Assembly (NCBI GenBank): GCA_965240365.1
Contig: OZ251218.1
Coordinates: 3,038,001 to 3,102,000 of the forward strand
Origin: G965240365 sp965240365
GTDB lineage: Bacteria > Pseudomonadota > Gammaproteobacteria > Eutrophobiales > Eutrophobiaceae
Reading direction: 5' to 3'
Length of the DNA stretch: 64,000 bases
The notes under the pieces are model-generated. The model made no database searches and was not told the DNA's origin. It saw only the letters and a program-made list of their open reading frames with translations. Each line of letters opens with the position of its first letter. Positions within the stretch are counted from its first letter, which is position 1. Positions 1 to 8,807 of this stretch are shown here, piece by piece. The position numbers were made by a program, and so were the translations under genes.

Positions 1-1019
1 ACAAACGGCTTTGACGACCGATTATGCCGGGCAATAAAATCATGGATGGCGGCTTCCAAATCTTTTACCGACGTAAACACACCGCGCTTTAATTGTTTTT
101 CTGTCAACAGACCAAAAAATCGTTCAACTAAATTCAGCCACGAGGAACTGGTGGGAATAAAGTGCAGATGAATTCGCTTGTTCTTCTTCAGCCACTTTTT
201 TACATTTTCATGCTTATGTGTCGCGTAATTGTCGACGATCAAATGCAACTCCTGATCCGCCAGTGTCTGCTTATTGACCTCTTTTATAAAAGATAGAAAC
301 TCTTCGTTCCTGTGCTTCTTATGGCATTGCCCAATGACTTCCCCTGTTAAGGTGTTCAGCGCGGCAAACAGGGTGCTTGTGCCATGGCGCTTGTAATCGT
401 GTGTCATTGTTCCACACCGACCCCGCTTCATCGGCAGACCAGGCTGTGTCCTATCCAGTGCTTGAATAGCGCTCTTTTCGTCCACACAAAACACGACAGC
501 ATTTTCTGGCGGTGACAGATAAAGACCAACAACATCACGCAGCTTTTCTTCAAAGCGCGGGTCATTGCTGACTTTATAATTCACCGTCAAATGAGGCTTT
601 AAACCCACTTCACGCCACACTCGGTTCACAAAAGAATGGTTGACACTCAGCTTGCGAGCTAAACGTCGTGTCGACCAGTGGGTAGCCCCTTCTGGTTTTT
701 CCTGTGTCGTGATTCGGATGATCTTAGAGCGAAGCTCGGCTTGTTCGTTACTATTTTTACCACCGTGGTTTGCACCACGAGGCAAATCCTTTTCAATGCC
801 TGGAAAACCCTTCTCCACAAAACGGTTTCGCCAACGGCCCACTTTATTGACATCAATGCCCAGCTCTTCTGCAATTTTGTAGTTGGGCTTTCCTTGCGAC
901 GCCAACAAAACGATCTTCGAACGCTCAACCAAACGGGTTGGCGTTGTTCTACTGCGAATGTTTTTTGTTAGGCGTTTTTGATCTTCTTCTGATAGAATAA
1001 CTTTTACTTGAGCAGGCAT
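1..1019 (-). CDS. IS630-family transposase, 3' end outside window
   Basis: The minus strand reads open from the ATG at 1017-1019 to the left edge of the window (339 complete codons), so only the C-terminus is missing. The N-terminal part (about residues 1-60) is a helix-turn-helix region containing NYKIAEELGIDVNKVGRWR. The DDE catalytic core follows, with Asp in FCVDEKS, Asp in LIVDNYATHKH and Glu in NLVERFFGLLTEKQ, as in IS630/Tc1-mariner enzymes. No stop or frameshift interrupts the visible part. Unlike most other transposases here it carries no 19-bp palindrome. The IS630 assignment is from motif order; the exact IS is not identified. Confidence 0.9.
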   Translation of the reverse strand, partial: MPAQVKVILSEEDQKRLTKNIRSRTTPTRLVERSKIVLLASQGKPNYKIAEELGIDVNKVGRWRNRFVEKGFPGIEKDLPRGANHGGKNSNEQAELRSKIIRITTQEKPEGATHWSTRRLARKLSVNHSFVNRVWREVGLKPHLTVNYKVSNDPRFEEKLRDVVGLYLSPPENAVVFCVDEKSAIQALDRTQPGLPMKRGRCGTMTHDYKRHGTSTLFAALNTLTGEVIGQCHKKHRNEEFLSFIKEVNKQTLADQELHLIVDNYATHKHENVKKWLKKNKRIHLHFIPTSSSWLNLVERFFGLLTEKQLKRGVFTSVKDLEAAIHDFIARHNRSSKPF

Positions 1020-1051
1020 CGGGCTTCATCATCCTGGTGTGTGAAGCCTCA

Positions 1052-1861
1052 TTATATATCATCAATCAATTTAATACAATATACTAGACGCAGGACTCGC
1101 TCAAGAGTCTCTGCCCCTTTTGGATTGTTGAACTTATTGGTATTACCTAACTCTCGTTGCAACGCTCGGCCAAGGATCCTTACGCAATCGTGGCCACAGC
1201 AAAGCGATTTTTTCTCTTCGATCCGATCAAGTTCTATTTTGATCAATTTTAAAATATTAACCTCTGTTTCTTTTGGTCGCTTCTGAGACCGACTAACAAC
1301 ATGCTGAACGGTTCTAAGCTTGTCCAATTTAAACGAGCTTTGATGATTGAAACGATAAGTCATCCCGCTAAACTTTAAGTACCAAGAATCTCTTTTCGAG
1401 AGATAGCGGAATGCTCCACAGAAAGATGCTGCTTCAAAGATCAGATCACAGACATCTTTGCCCGAAGCCTCTACTGCATTCACGCGATCTTTAACTCCAA
1501 ATTCGCGCAAGACGTTCTCAAGTGCGGGGGAGCATAATATCATTATTTCGATGTCGTTCTCATCTGAGTAAACTACCGAGCCCTTGTGTGCAGGATATCC
1601 AATCAAGTCAGAAAAATCCTTGTCAGCAAGACCCAATGCTCCACGAAATCCCGAATTCTCCAGAATGGTAATTGCTTCAATAAGGTTCTTACGCCCAATA
1701 CAGACGATGATTGAGCATCGATCGGCATCGCAGAATTTACGAAATAGATTCGCGTCACTACTGCCTTCTACGAGCAAGAAGCTACCATCATGCAACGCTC
1801 CTTCAAGACGAATTTGGTTAGCCAATGTTGCTCCACTTATCTCAGCGCGGATACTGCTCAT
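1052..1861 (-). CDS. DUF4435 (TOPRIM-like) protein, PARIS AriB-like
   Basis: This is a 269-residue protein. The N-terminal LVEGSSDANLFRKF motif (around residue 31) and GLADKDFSDL (around residue 77) are the acidic motifs of the OLD-type TOPRIM fold found in DUF4435 proteins. The gene starts 7 bp after the end of an AAA ATPase gene on the same strand, so the two probably form one transcript. ATPase plus DUF4435 is the architecture of the PARIS anti-phage system (AriA/AriB), in which AriB is the effector nuclease. The PARIS assignment is inferred from pairing and motifs; other ATPase/TOPRIM (OLD-like) defence systems are the alternative. The ORF looks intact, but its partner has a stop codon. 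Confidence 0.75.
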   Translation of the reverse strand: MSSIRAEISGATLANQIRLEGALHDGSFLLVEGSSDANLFRKFCDADRCSIIVCIGRKNLIEAITILENSGFRGALGLADKDFSDLIGYPAHKGSVVYSDENDIEIMILCSPALENVLREFGVKDRVNAVEASGKDVCDLIFEAASFCGAFRYLSKRDSWYLKFSGMTYRFNHQSSFKLDKLRTVQHVVSRSQKRPKETEVNILKLIKIELDRIEEKKSLCCGHDCVRILGRALQRELGNTNKFNNPKGAETLERVLRLVYCIKLIDDI

Positions 1862-1868
1862 GACTTGA

Positions 1869-3242
1869 CTATACCACCAGCTCTTGGACCAAATCCCATC
1901 TGTCGTGGATAATTTGAGGAGAATGGGTCGCGATAATCACCTTCATTTTCTTAATCTCTTGAATCTTTTGCAGATCAGAGATGAAATTTTTTTGCCACGC
2001 AACATGCAATGACAGCTCTGGCTCATCTACGAGAATCAAAGAATACTCTTCTACTTTGAAGAGTAAGTCGTAGATGAGCACAAGTTCATGTTGCTCGCCC
2101 GATGAAAGATCCGAGAGCGGAATTCCAGCGCCCGTGTTACTGTCTTCAGCTCTGATACCTCTTTTGGGATCAATCGCAATCTTCTTGAAAGAAAAATGCT
2201 CATCCAGAATTTGCTTGAAGAGCCTGATCTTGGCATAGGCTTCATCGAAGATGCCGAGCTTCTTTTCGGTATCTTCGACATATATTGCAAGAATTCTTCG
2301 GATGCTCTCTTCTTGAAAGATGTCTGAAGGTTGAATTGATTCGCTAATCGTTTGTCCTAGAAGTCCGACAGACACAAGATCATCTCGTTTTTGGGTCAAT
2401 TCTTGAAGACTCTCACGAATTTCTGATTCGTCACTGACAGGTTCAGCACGAAATTCAATTATCCTTTTGGGAAAAGTCTGGTCGAGTTTTTGCGATTCGT
2501 TTGCATACTCCTGAAGCAGTCTGCCAATCCTCTCAGCAAGATCAGTTGCGTCTTTTTCCACAACAGGCGGTGGAGTAAAACGTGCATACCTTCTAGGGCG
2601 TCGGTTATCCTCCTGCTCCTCAAGATAAAGCAAACGTTACGTCTCAATCAGATGAGTATCGACAGACGCAATCGCGTCTTGAAGCCACTCCGGAAGTTTC
2701 AATGAATCAAGAAGTTTTTGAGGTAGTCGGTCAGCATATAGCTCGATGATCTGATCTGTTGCAAAGGTTCTACCTTGATGGAAGTCATGCCAAAGATCAG
2801 GTCCGATCTGTTCTACCGGAAAGCGATGTTCAAAGTATCTCAAATCCGGCAACGAAAAATCTGCAGCAAGCAAATATAGCTCTTTGTCAGCGCCAAAACC
2901 AGTTGCCTTAATCGACACAGCCCTTTTTTCTCTAATCTCCTCACTATCAATGAGACCACCTTCATCCTTAAGAATTGATATTTGCTTTCCAGAAGATAGC
3001 TGAAACACGATTTTTTCAAAACTGATCTTCTGGAAGAAACCAAGTTTCCGATTAAAAAACGAGTCTATAATTCTGAGCAGAACCGTTTTGCCATAACCGT
3101 TTGGGGCAGTGATTATTGACACATATTCCTCTTCACCAAATCTCAATTTGTAGTTAAAACGCCGAAATAGGTTTCGAACAGTAAGTGACAAGAGTTGCTC
3201 TGGTTTCTGGCCATTGATCATTTTGTTGCTCATTTCTCGCAC
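1869..3242 (-). pseudogene. AAA/ABC-type ATPase (PARIS AriA-like) with in-frame stop
   Basis: One reading frame runs from the GTG at 3242 (or the better ATG at 3233) to 1869 and is broken only by a TAA at 2637-2639. The upstream part holds Walker A (APNGYGKT, about residue 47). The downstream part holds the signature LSSGEQHE, Walker B LILVDEPELSLH and the switch ATHSP. Both halves are needed for one functional ATPase of about 457 residues. The frame continues without shift across the stop (…HLIET-stop-RLLYLEE…), which fits a single CAA to TAA change. A TTG at 2633 could restart the second half, but that product would lack Walker A. The gene precedes the DUF4435 gene and probably encodes the sensor ATPase of a PARIS-like defence system, now inactive unless the stop is read through. 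Confidence 0.75.
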
Positions 3243-3478
3243 CGATTAGAGTTCTGATATAAAAGTTTGTCCACTGAATGTCGGGAAATCAGCCTCACAG
3301 GCCCTAATGAAGGGCCGAAAAGGCTCAAATCGTGATTCTATATATCCAGTGGGTCCAATTCAAGGCTGAGTCTTCTCCAATGACAGATGAGTCTGAAGGG
3401 CTTCGGTGTCAGGGATCATGGGAGCACATCGTGATACTATAAACCCAAGCCCCTCAGACTCTTAAGCAAATCCAAGCC

Positions 3479-3660
3479 TGCGCGATCCGACGGCGTCTTC
3501 AGTTCGAACTCGCCGCTGGTGCTCTTTACCATCTTTTTGGGCTTGCCGCTAAGACGGTTGTCGACAACATTCACCGGTCATGTGCGAATCGAGTGCGCAT
3601 TCCAGTATGGCTTCCGTCAACTATTTCACCAACGGCACCAGAACACCGTCCTTACCGGTG
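3479..3660 (-). pseudogene. IS256-family transposase N-terminal remnant
   Basis: Read on the minus strand, with at least one stop and one frameshift, this stretch gives GKDGVLVPLVK, LTEAILECALDSHM, SGKPKKMVKSTSGEFEL and KTPSDRAG. These match the conserved N-terminus of IS256 transposases, and also the better preserved fragment at 6302-6700 (KDGLLTPLIKQLTEAAMQ…). Only about 60 codons remain. In the rest of the gene-free interval 3243-3806 I see nothing else apart from the terminator of the cold-shock gene. Confidence 0.65.
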
Positions 3661-3727
3661 ATCCCCTACCCTGATTGAATTTGTATCGAAATTCTCGCGA
3701 TTTGTCAATCCTCCTTTCTTTAAGGAT

Positions 3728-3751
3728 AAAAAAAATGGTCGCTTGCGGCCA
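3728..3751 (-). terminator. Probable rho-independent terminator after csp
   Basis: On the minus strand, TGGCCGCAAGCGACCA (imperfect stem, AAG-type loop) is followed by eight T residues (3728-3735 on the plus strand as A). It lies about 55 bp downstream of the cold-shock gene stop. Confidence 0.55.
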
Positions 3752-3806
3752 AGTTTTTTATCAGAAACGGCATTAGTTCCCGATCGAGGCTTCCCCATCA
3801 AACGAT

Positions 3807-4013
3807 TCAGTTCCTGGCCTCCACCTCCGTGGCGTGCATGCCTTTTGGCCCTTGTTTGGCGTGGTAGGAAACGGGTTGGCCTTCGTTGAGGGTTTTAAAA
3901 CCCTCGGATTTTATGGAGGAGTAATGCACGAAAATATCGGCGCCGCCCCCTTCCGGTTCGATAAATCCATAACCCTTGGCTTCGTTGAACCATTTTACAA
4001 TACCATTACTCAT
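3807..4013 (-). CDS. Cold-shock protein, CspA family
   Basis: This is a 68-residue single-domain cold-shock (OB-fold) protein. RNP1 is KGYGFI and RNP2 is DIFVHYSSI; both bind single-stranded RNA/DNA. The start is the ATG at 4013, about 10 nt after AGGAG at 4024-4028; a GTG one codon upstream is also possible. Full length for the family. It acts as a cytoplasmic nucleic-acid chaperone. It stands alone, 33 bp downstream of the fixH-like gene, with a probable terminator after it. Confidence 0.93.
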   Translation of the reverse strand: MSNGIVKWFNEAKGYGFIEPEGGGADIFVHYSSIKSEGFKTLNEGQPVSYHAKQGPKGMHATEVEARN

Positions 4014-4046
4014 CACAAATATTCTCCTGATTTAATATCCATGCCA

Positions 4047-4526
4047 CTAAGGAATGGACAGTGTGCGGATGATGCGCCAGTCATCCTGTTGAATATGCAC
4101 ATACCATTTACCCGGCCCGAGCGCGGGCAGATTGCCCTGATAGATGTTTTTTCGGGTGTTGCGCAGTTTTACCTGCCGGTCCAGGCCCGCGCGGGTGGCA
4201 TGCAGAAACGAAACGTCAATCTGCACGGGATGACTAAAATTGGCATTGGCGGACAGCCGGATTTTTACTTCTTCCAGCTTTGCATCGATCTCTATGTCCG
4301 CCGCCAGTTGATAGGCCTCGGCCTGCCTGTCTCTTTCCAGGGTGCGGTTGATCTTGAGGCCCTGCTTGTAATAGTCGCCCACCACCAGTCCGTCATAGGA
4401 ACTGATCGCCAGGTAAAGCATGTGGACGCCGCCGATAATGGCGACCGCCGGGAAAAAAATCACCAGCCAGACATAACGTTCCCGATACCAGGGCCTGGCG
4501 GGCCGGGACGGGTTTAAGGGCTTCAT
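4047..4526 (-). CDS. fixH: FixH family protein
   Basis: This 159-residue membrane protein has one N-terminal transmembrane segment (about residues 18-40, YVWLVIFFPAVAIIGG), followed by the FixH signature with VGDYYKQGLKINRTLERD and a periplasmic beta-rich domain ending LGPGKWYVHIQ. FixH is associated with maturation of cbb3-type cytochrome c oxidase, probably together with a copper-transport ATPase. Its ATG overlaps the ccoG stop by 4 nt, so the two are translationally coupled. ccoNOQP and ccoI/ccoS are not in the window. Confidence 0.85.
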   Translation of the reverse strand: MKPLNPSRPARPWYRERYVWLVIFFPAVAIIGGVHMLYLAISSYDGLVVGDYYKQGLKINRTLERDRQAEAYQLAADIEIDAKLEEVKIRLSANANFSHPVQIDVSFLHATRAGLDRQVKLRNTRKNIYQGNLPALGPGKWYVHIQQDDWRIIRTLSIP

Positions 4527-5980
4527 GGCAGCGGCCCCAGAAAGCTGGCCTTTTCCTTGACGGATAATTCCGGGTCGCTGACGGCCGTCAGGCTAAAGTA
4601 GAAGACCGTGCTGCGGCCTTTCAGATTATCCTCGCTGGCCCGTATGCGCACCGGCAGGTCGGCCACCGTGCCGGATTCAACCAGGATGCTCTCCTTGTCC
4701 AGCAGCAGCCTTAAGCCCTCGATGCCCTCCGCGCGCAGGGTAAAGCGATGATCCAGATCGTCCTTGTTGATCAGTTTCAGGGTGTAGATATTCTCTATCA
4801 ATCCGGCGGTTTCGCGGTAAAGCTGGTTTCTGTCCCGGATCACATCCAGTTCAATTATCTGCCGCTGGCTGAGGCTGAATAAAAACAGGCCGCTCAGGAC
4901 GATCAGCAAGATCATGTAAACCACCAGACGGGGGCGGATGATCCGGGCCGGCCGGCCGATCATCGCGTTTTCCGTGGTGTAGCGGATCAAGCCCTTCGGA
5001 TAACCCATCTTGTCCATGACGTGATCACAGACATCAATGCAGGCGGAACAGCCGATACATTCGTATTGCAGCCCATCGCGGATGTCGATGCCGGTCGGGC
5101 AGACCTGCACGCACATCGTGCAGTTAATGCAATCACCCAGGCCCTCGGCCTTATAGTCCGTGCCGGGCCGCCGCGAGCCGCGCGGATCGCCGCGCCCCTT
5201 GTCATAGGAGATGATCAGGGTGTCGGGGTCGAACATCGCGCTCTGAAAGCGCGCGTAGGGGCACATATATTTGCAGACCTGCTCGCGCATCCAGCCCGCG
5301 TTGAGATAGGTGGCCAGGGTGAAAAAGCCGATCCAGAAGGCTTCCCACGGATGCAGATTGAAGCCGGCAAAATCACGCAGCAGGCGTTCGGCCGGCGAGA
5401 AATAGGCCACAAAGGTGAAGGCCGTAAGCAGCGAGATCAGCAGCCAGCAGCCGTGCTTGCCGAGCTTGATGAACAGTTTGTTGGGGCTGAGGGCGGCCTT
5501 GTCCAGCTTCATTTGTTTGGCGCGCGAGCCTGCAAACTTGCGCTCTATCCAGAAAAACACCTCGGTCCAGACCGTCTGCGGGCAGGCATAGCCGCACCAC
5601 AAGCGGCCGGCCAGGGCCGTGAAGAAAAACAGGGCAAAGGCGGCCAGGATCAATAAAAAGGCGAGCAGCAGAAAATCCTGCGGCCAGAAGGTCAGCCAGA
5701 AGATATAAAACTTGCGCGCGGGCAGATCAAATAAAACCACTTGCCGCCCGCCCATTTGCAGCCAGGGCAGGATAAAAAACAGGCCGAGCAGGGCAAACAC
5801 GGCCGTGGTCCTGAGCACGGCGAAGACGCCATGCACTTCACGCGGATAGATTTTCTGCCGCTTTTCATAGAGCGAACTTTCAATGTTTGCGGCCGGCGCG
5901 GGCCTGGCCGGCGCCGCCCTGGCGCGCCCGGTCAGCCGGTAATCCGCGCATTGCGGGGCGCCTTTGATCGCTGGAGGCAT
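4523..5980 (-). CDS. ccoG: Cytochrome c oxidase accessory protein CcoG (FixG/RdxA)
   Basis: This 485-residue protein starts with a soluble stretch, then shows about five membrane segments (for example LLLAFLLILAAFALFFF and FWIGFFTLATYLNAGW). The conserved WCGYACPQTVWTEVF motif and two 4Fe-4S ferredoxin motifs (CINCTMCVQVCPTGID and CIGCSACIDVCD) follow. The C-terminal about 120 residues form the Ig-like FixG_C domain. CcoG reduces copper for cbb3 oxidase assembly in the inner membrane. It is first in the ccoG-fixH pair. The start at 5980 adds a Pro/Ala-rich leader of about 35 residues, so a later start is possible. The region upstream is unrelated rearranged DNA, so the normal promoter or operon context may be lost. 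Confidence 0.93.
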   Translation of the reverse strand: MPPAIKGAPQCADYRLTGRARAAPARPAPAANIESSLYEKRQKIYPREVHGVFAVLRTTAVFALLGLFFILPWLQMGGRQVVLFDLPARKFYIFWLTFWPQDFLLLAFLLILAAFALFFFTALAGRLWCGYACPQTVWTEVFFWIERKFAGSRAKQMKLDKAALSPNKLFIKLGKHGCWLLISLLTAFTFVAYFSPAERLLRDFAGFNLHPWEAFWIGFFTLATYLNAGWMREQVCKYMCPYARFQSAMFDPDTLIISYDKGRGDPRGSRRPGTDYKAEGLGDCINCTMCVQVCPTGIDIRDGLQYECIGCSACIDVCDHVMDKMGYPKGLIRYTTENAMIGRPARIIRPRLVVYMILLIVLSGLFLFSLSQRQIIELDVIRDRNQLYRETAGLIENIYTLKLINKDDLDHRFTLRAEGIEGLRLLLDKESILVESGTVADLPVRIRASEDNLKGRSTVFYFSLTAVSDPELSVKEKASFLGPLP

Positions 5981-5983
5981 GGA

Positions 5984-6095
5984 ATAATGACGCTATTGAG
6001 TGTCGAACCGTCCGAAGGGTTGATCAGCCCAAGGGTCTCGTTCGCGGCCGGGGGCACCCATGCCCCGCCGATCATGCATGTGCCGGGATCGATCC
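5984..6095 (-). pseudogene. Possible aldehyde dehydrogenase N-terminal fragment
   Basis: The minus strand encodes MIGGAWVPPAANETLGLINP followed by SDGSTLNSV. This resembles the opening of aldehyde dehydrogenases (…GGxWV…xxxNPxxGxxI). The frame runs straight into the ccoG start region and has no ALDH catalytic core, so at best it is debris left at a rearrangement junction. The rest of 6096-6240 shows nothing recognisable. Confidence 0.35.
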
Positions 6096-6301
6096 CAGCG
6101 GTGTATTCTCCGCGCTTGACACAAAACATTGCGCTCGCCATGGTCTCGTGCGATTGTGCAGAGATCGGCACATCCCTTGAGGTGGTAATGCCCACGGGTT
6201 CAGTGCAGGCGACAGTCGTCGAGAAACCGTTCTATGATCCAAAAAGGTACTGTTCAGAATTCTGTGTCATTTCTTTAGACTACTGTATCAGGAGGTGATA
6301 T

Positions 6302-6700
6302 ATGAAAGACAAACTTGATTTTGATCTGGAAGCGGCCCTACAAGGGCTGCGTGAAGGCAGAAGACTGAGCGGCAAAGACGGCCTGTTAACGCCGCTCATC
6401 AAGCAGCTTACCGAAGCGGCCATGCAGGCTGAGCTGGATTCGCATCTGGCTGAAGACGATGGCCCCAATCGCAGGAACGGGCATTCCACGAAGACGATGA
6501 AAAGCCCCGCCGGGGAGTTCGCCTTAAACACGCCCCATGATCGCGCCGGCTCCTTTGAGCCGCAACGGGTCAAAAAGTATCAAACTCATCTGACCGATGA
6601 GCTCGAACGCAAGGTGCTGGGGTTATTTGCGCTAGGGAACAGCTATCAGGACATCCGGGCCCACATCGCCGAGCTGTATGATATCAACCTGTCCAATGGT
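6302..6700 (+). pseudogene. IS256-family transposase, N-terminal fragment cut by ISAs1
   Basis: The ATG at 6302 follows a good ribosome site (AGGAGG at about 6291). The frame contains LSGKDGLLTPLIKQLTEAAM, LDSHLAEDDGPNRRNGHSTK and HIAELYDINLSN, the conserved N-terminal third of IS256/Mutator-type transposases. At 6701 the frame runs into the left inverted repeat of an ISAs1 element. A few further codons may continue after it (about 7912-7940) before the sequence is lost. The catalytic DDE core is absent. It is related to the fragment at 3479-3660. Confidence 0.85.
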
Positions 6701-6777
6701 CAGGGGAATCGCACTTAAATTTTGATTTTTGGTATAAGCTTGTTTCTTGACCATTCCTCATATATTTGGGCTTCAAG

Positions 6778-7896
6778 ATGACAAGTTTAACCAGTTATTT
6801 CAATGATATAGATGATCCTCGTTCTGGCAACGCGCCGCGCCACAAGTTTTGCGATCTGATGACAATCCGTCTTTTGTGCGCCCTGTGTGGTGGGGAGACG
6901 GCGGTCGATATGGAAAATTTCGGCAATATGAAGGAGGATTTCTTACGGGAATTTCTCGAATTGCCCCATGGCGTACCTTGCCATGATGCGTATTCACAAT
7001 TGTTCAGGTTGATGAAACCGGCGAGCTTCCAGACGTTTTTCGACAAGTTTCGCGCCGACTTCGCCGCCGGGCGTGGAGAGGAAGCAGCTATCGCGATTGA
7101 CGGCAAAGAGATGCGGCGCCGCTTCGATAAGGCGATGGAACAGTCGAATCTAAACATGGTAACGGCCTTTGCGCATGGTGCGCGGCTGACCCTTGGGATC
7201 ACTCAAAGCGCCAAGGGGGTGGTGAGATATTGGCCCCGCGTGAGTTGGTTGAGATGCTCGATATTCGTGGCATCACTATCACCGCTGATGCGTTACATTG
7301 CCAGCGTGAGACCTGCGAATTGATCGTAGGGGAAGGGGGAGATTATTGCCTGCAACTCAAAGGCAACCAGGGCGATATGCTGGCGGATGTACAGGCCTTT
7401 GTCAAAGATCAGAACATTGATTTCATTGATGAATATAAATCAACTGACGCGGATCATGGCCGTATCGAAGAGCGATCATATCGCGTTTACGATGTCCCGA
7501 ACTCTCTGGCCGAGAGGCACGATTGGCCGCACCTGCCTGCTGCAGGCAGGTCTGCAGGCCTTCGTTCAGGTCATCTCAAAACGTGAGGCAGGCGGCAAAA
7601 CCAGCCACTCCGAGAGGCTGTATTTGATGTCAAAACGCCCCACAGCTCAACACGCCGCAACTCTAATCCGCGGCCACTGGCAGATCGAAAACAGCTTGCA
7701 CTGGTCGCTCGACGTTGTCATGGCCGATGACCATCACCGTGCCTGAAAAGAGCACGCCCCAGCCAATTTCGCCGCCCTAAGACGCATCGCGCTCAGTATC
7801 ATAAAGGCAAACACCGATAAGGGATCAAATCGGGGCAAATTCAAAAAGGCAGGATGGAGCAACAATTTCCTCAGAAAGCTCATAAATGGGTTTTGA
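6778..7896 (+). pseudogene. ISAs1-family transposase, broken
   Basis: The frame starts at the ATG at 6778 with SYFNDIDDPRSGNAPRHK, the typical ISAs1/H-repeat opening, and continues through AIAIDGKEMRR, DALHCQRETCELI and IENSLHWSLDVVM. Three lesions are visible: a frameshift near 7210-7230; the 19-bp palindrome at 7532-7550, whose exact removal joins DWPH to LQAFVQVISK; and an in-frame TGA at 7744 after HHRA. Length is 1119 bp; without the palindrome and with one base restored at the frameshift it gives 367 codons, normal for the family. It cannot make an active enzyme. Confidence 0.88.
7532..7550. repeat. 19-bp palindrome in ISAs1 transposase
   Basis: A perfect copy, CCTGCCTGCTGCAGGCAGG. Removing it restores DWPH-LQAFVQV. 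Confidence 0.95.
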
Positions 7897-7985
7897 AGTG
7901 CGATTGCCCTGGACAAATCGCTTGTTAGCGACATGACGCGCAGTTAAAACTTGATCTGGCTTTTCATTTATGTGAATATATTTTC

Positions 7986-8762
7986 ATGATTGTGAACCAG
8001 ATAAACCATTTTCTGAGCTTCATAGAGCTGTTCTCCCAGCAGCATCGGCCCATGACACTGACGCAAATTGCAGATGCGCTGGAGCTGGCAAAATCCACGA
8101 CCTATAACATGATTGAAACCCTCATGGCCCGGGGATATCTCTACGAAGTGCGGGTACGCGGCGGGTATTATCCCAGCCGTAAACTGCTCTGCGCCGGCAA
8201 GAAAATTGCCGAAGGGGATCCGGTCACCACCATCATCCAGGATTTTTTACATAAGCTTGCTTTTGAAACCGGGGAGACGGCTCTTCTGGCCACCCGTGAC
8301 AAAAGCCATGTGATCTATCTTGATGTGGTTGAGTCACGACAACCCATTCGTTATTCCGCTTCCGTAGGTGACCGAAGGCCGGTTTATGCGACATCCGGCG
8401 GGAAAGCGATCTTGTCTAGCTATGCGGATGACGTGTTCGAAAAAACCCTGGCTTCCCTTGATTTCAAAGATGTGCGGGAGACGACAATCCGCGATGCGCA
8501 AGCCCTGCGTGACAATATTGCCGATGGCATACGACGTGGGTTTTTCCTCAATTGTTCGGAATACACGCCCGAGGTCACAGGCGTTGGCATCCCGATTGTT
8601 GTGGAAGGCCGCACATTGGGGCTGTCGATTGCAGGCCCCAATCATCGCATGCAGGGACGATCTGACAGTATTGCCACCGCTCTACACGGTGCTGCTGGCG
8701 AGATAGCGGAGGCGCTGGATACGGCCGGAATCGGGCCAAGTTCACATCTTCGCAAAGCCTAA
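7986..8762 (+). CDS. IclR-family transcriptional regulator
   Basis: This 258-residue protein has an N-terminal winged helix-turn-helix (about residues 5-65; TLTQIADALELAKSTTYNMI) and a C-terminal IclR effector-binding GAF-like domain (RPVYATSGGKAILS; VGIPIVVEGRTLGLSIAG). It lies 45 bp upstream of a TRAP transporter operon on the same strand and probably controls it and the catabolic genes beyond in response to the transported carboxylate. The ATG at 7986 comes just after the end of the IS256/ISAs1 debris, so its native upstream promoter may have been replaced by IS sequence. Confidence 0.9.
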   Translation: MIVNQINHFLSFIELFSQQHRPMTLTQIADALELAKSTTYNMIETLMARGYLYEVRVRGGYYPSRKLLCAGKKIAEGDPVTTIIQDFLHKLAFETGETALLATRDKSHVIYLDVVESRQPIRYSASVGDRRPVYATSGGKAILSSYADDVFEKTLASLDFKDVRETTIRDAQALRDNIADGIRRGFFLNCSEYTPEVTGVGIPIVVEGRTLGLSIAGPNHRMQGRSDSIATALHGAAGEIAEALDTAGIGPSSHLRKA

Positions 8763-8807
8763 CTTTGATCAAAAAGACTATACATAACCATATGGGAGCC
8801 CCAAAAG

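Larger units (their letters stand above)
6701..7911 (+). mobile_element. ISAs1-family insertion sequence
   Basis: The ends are inverted repeats: CAGGGGAATCGCACTT at 6701-6716 and its complement AAGTGCGATTGCCCTG at 7896-7911, with one mismatch in 16. The element is 1211 bp including one 19-bp palindrome insert (7532-7550). It sits inside an IS256 transposase remnant. I could not find a clear target duplication. Confidence 0.8.

Noticed and set aside
5021..5656. 211-codon plus-strand ORF opposite ccoG
   Set aside because: Shadow frame of a high-GC gene; no domain and no ribosome-binding site.
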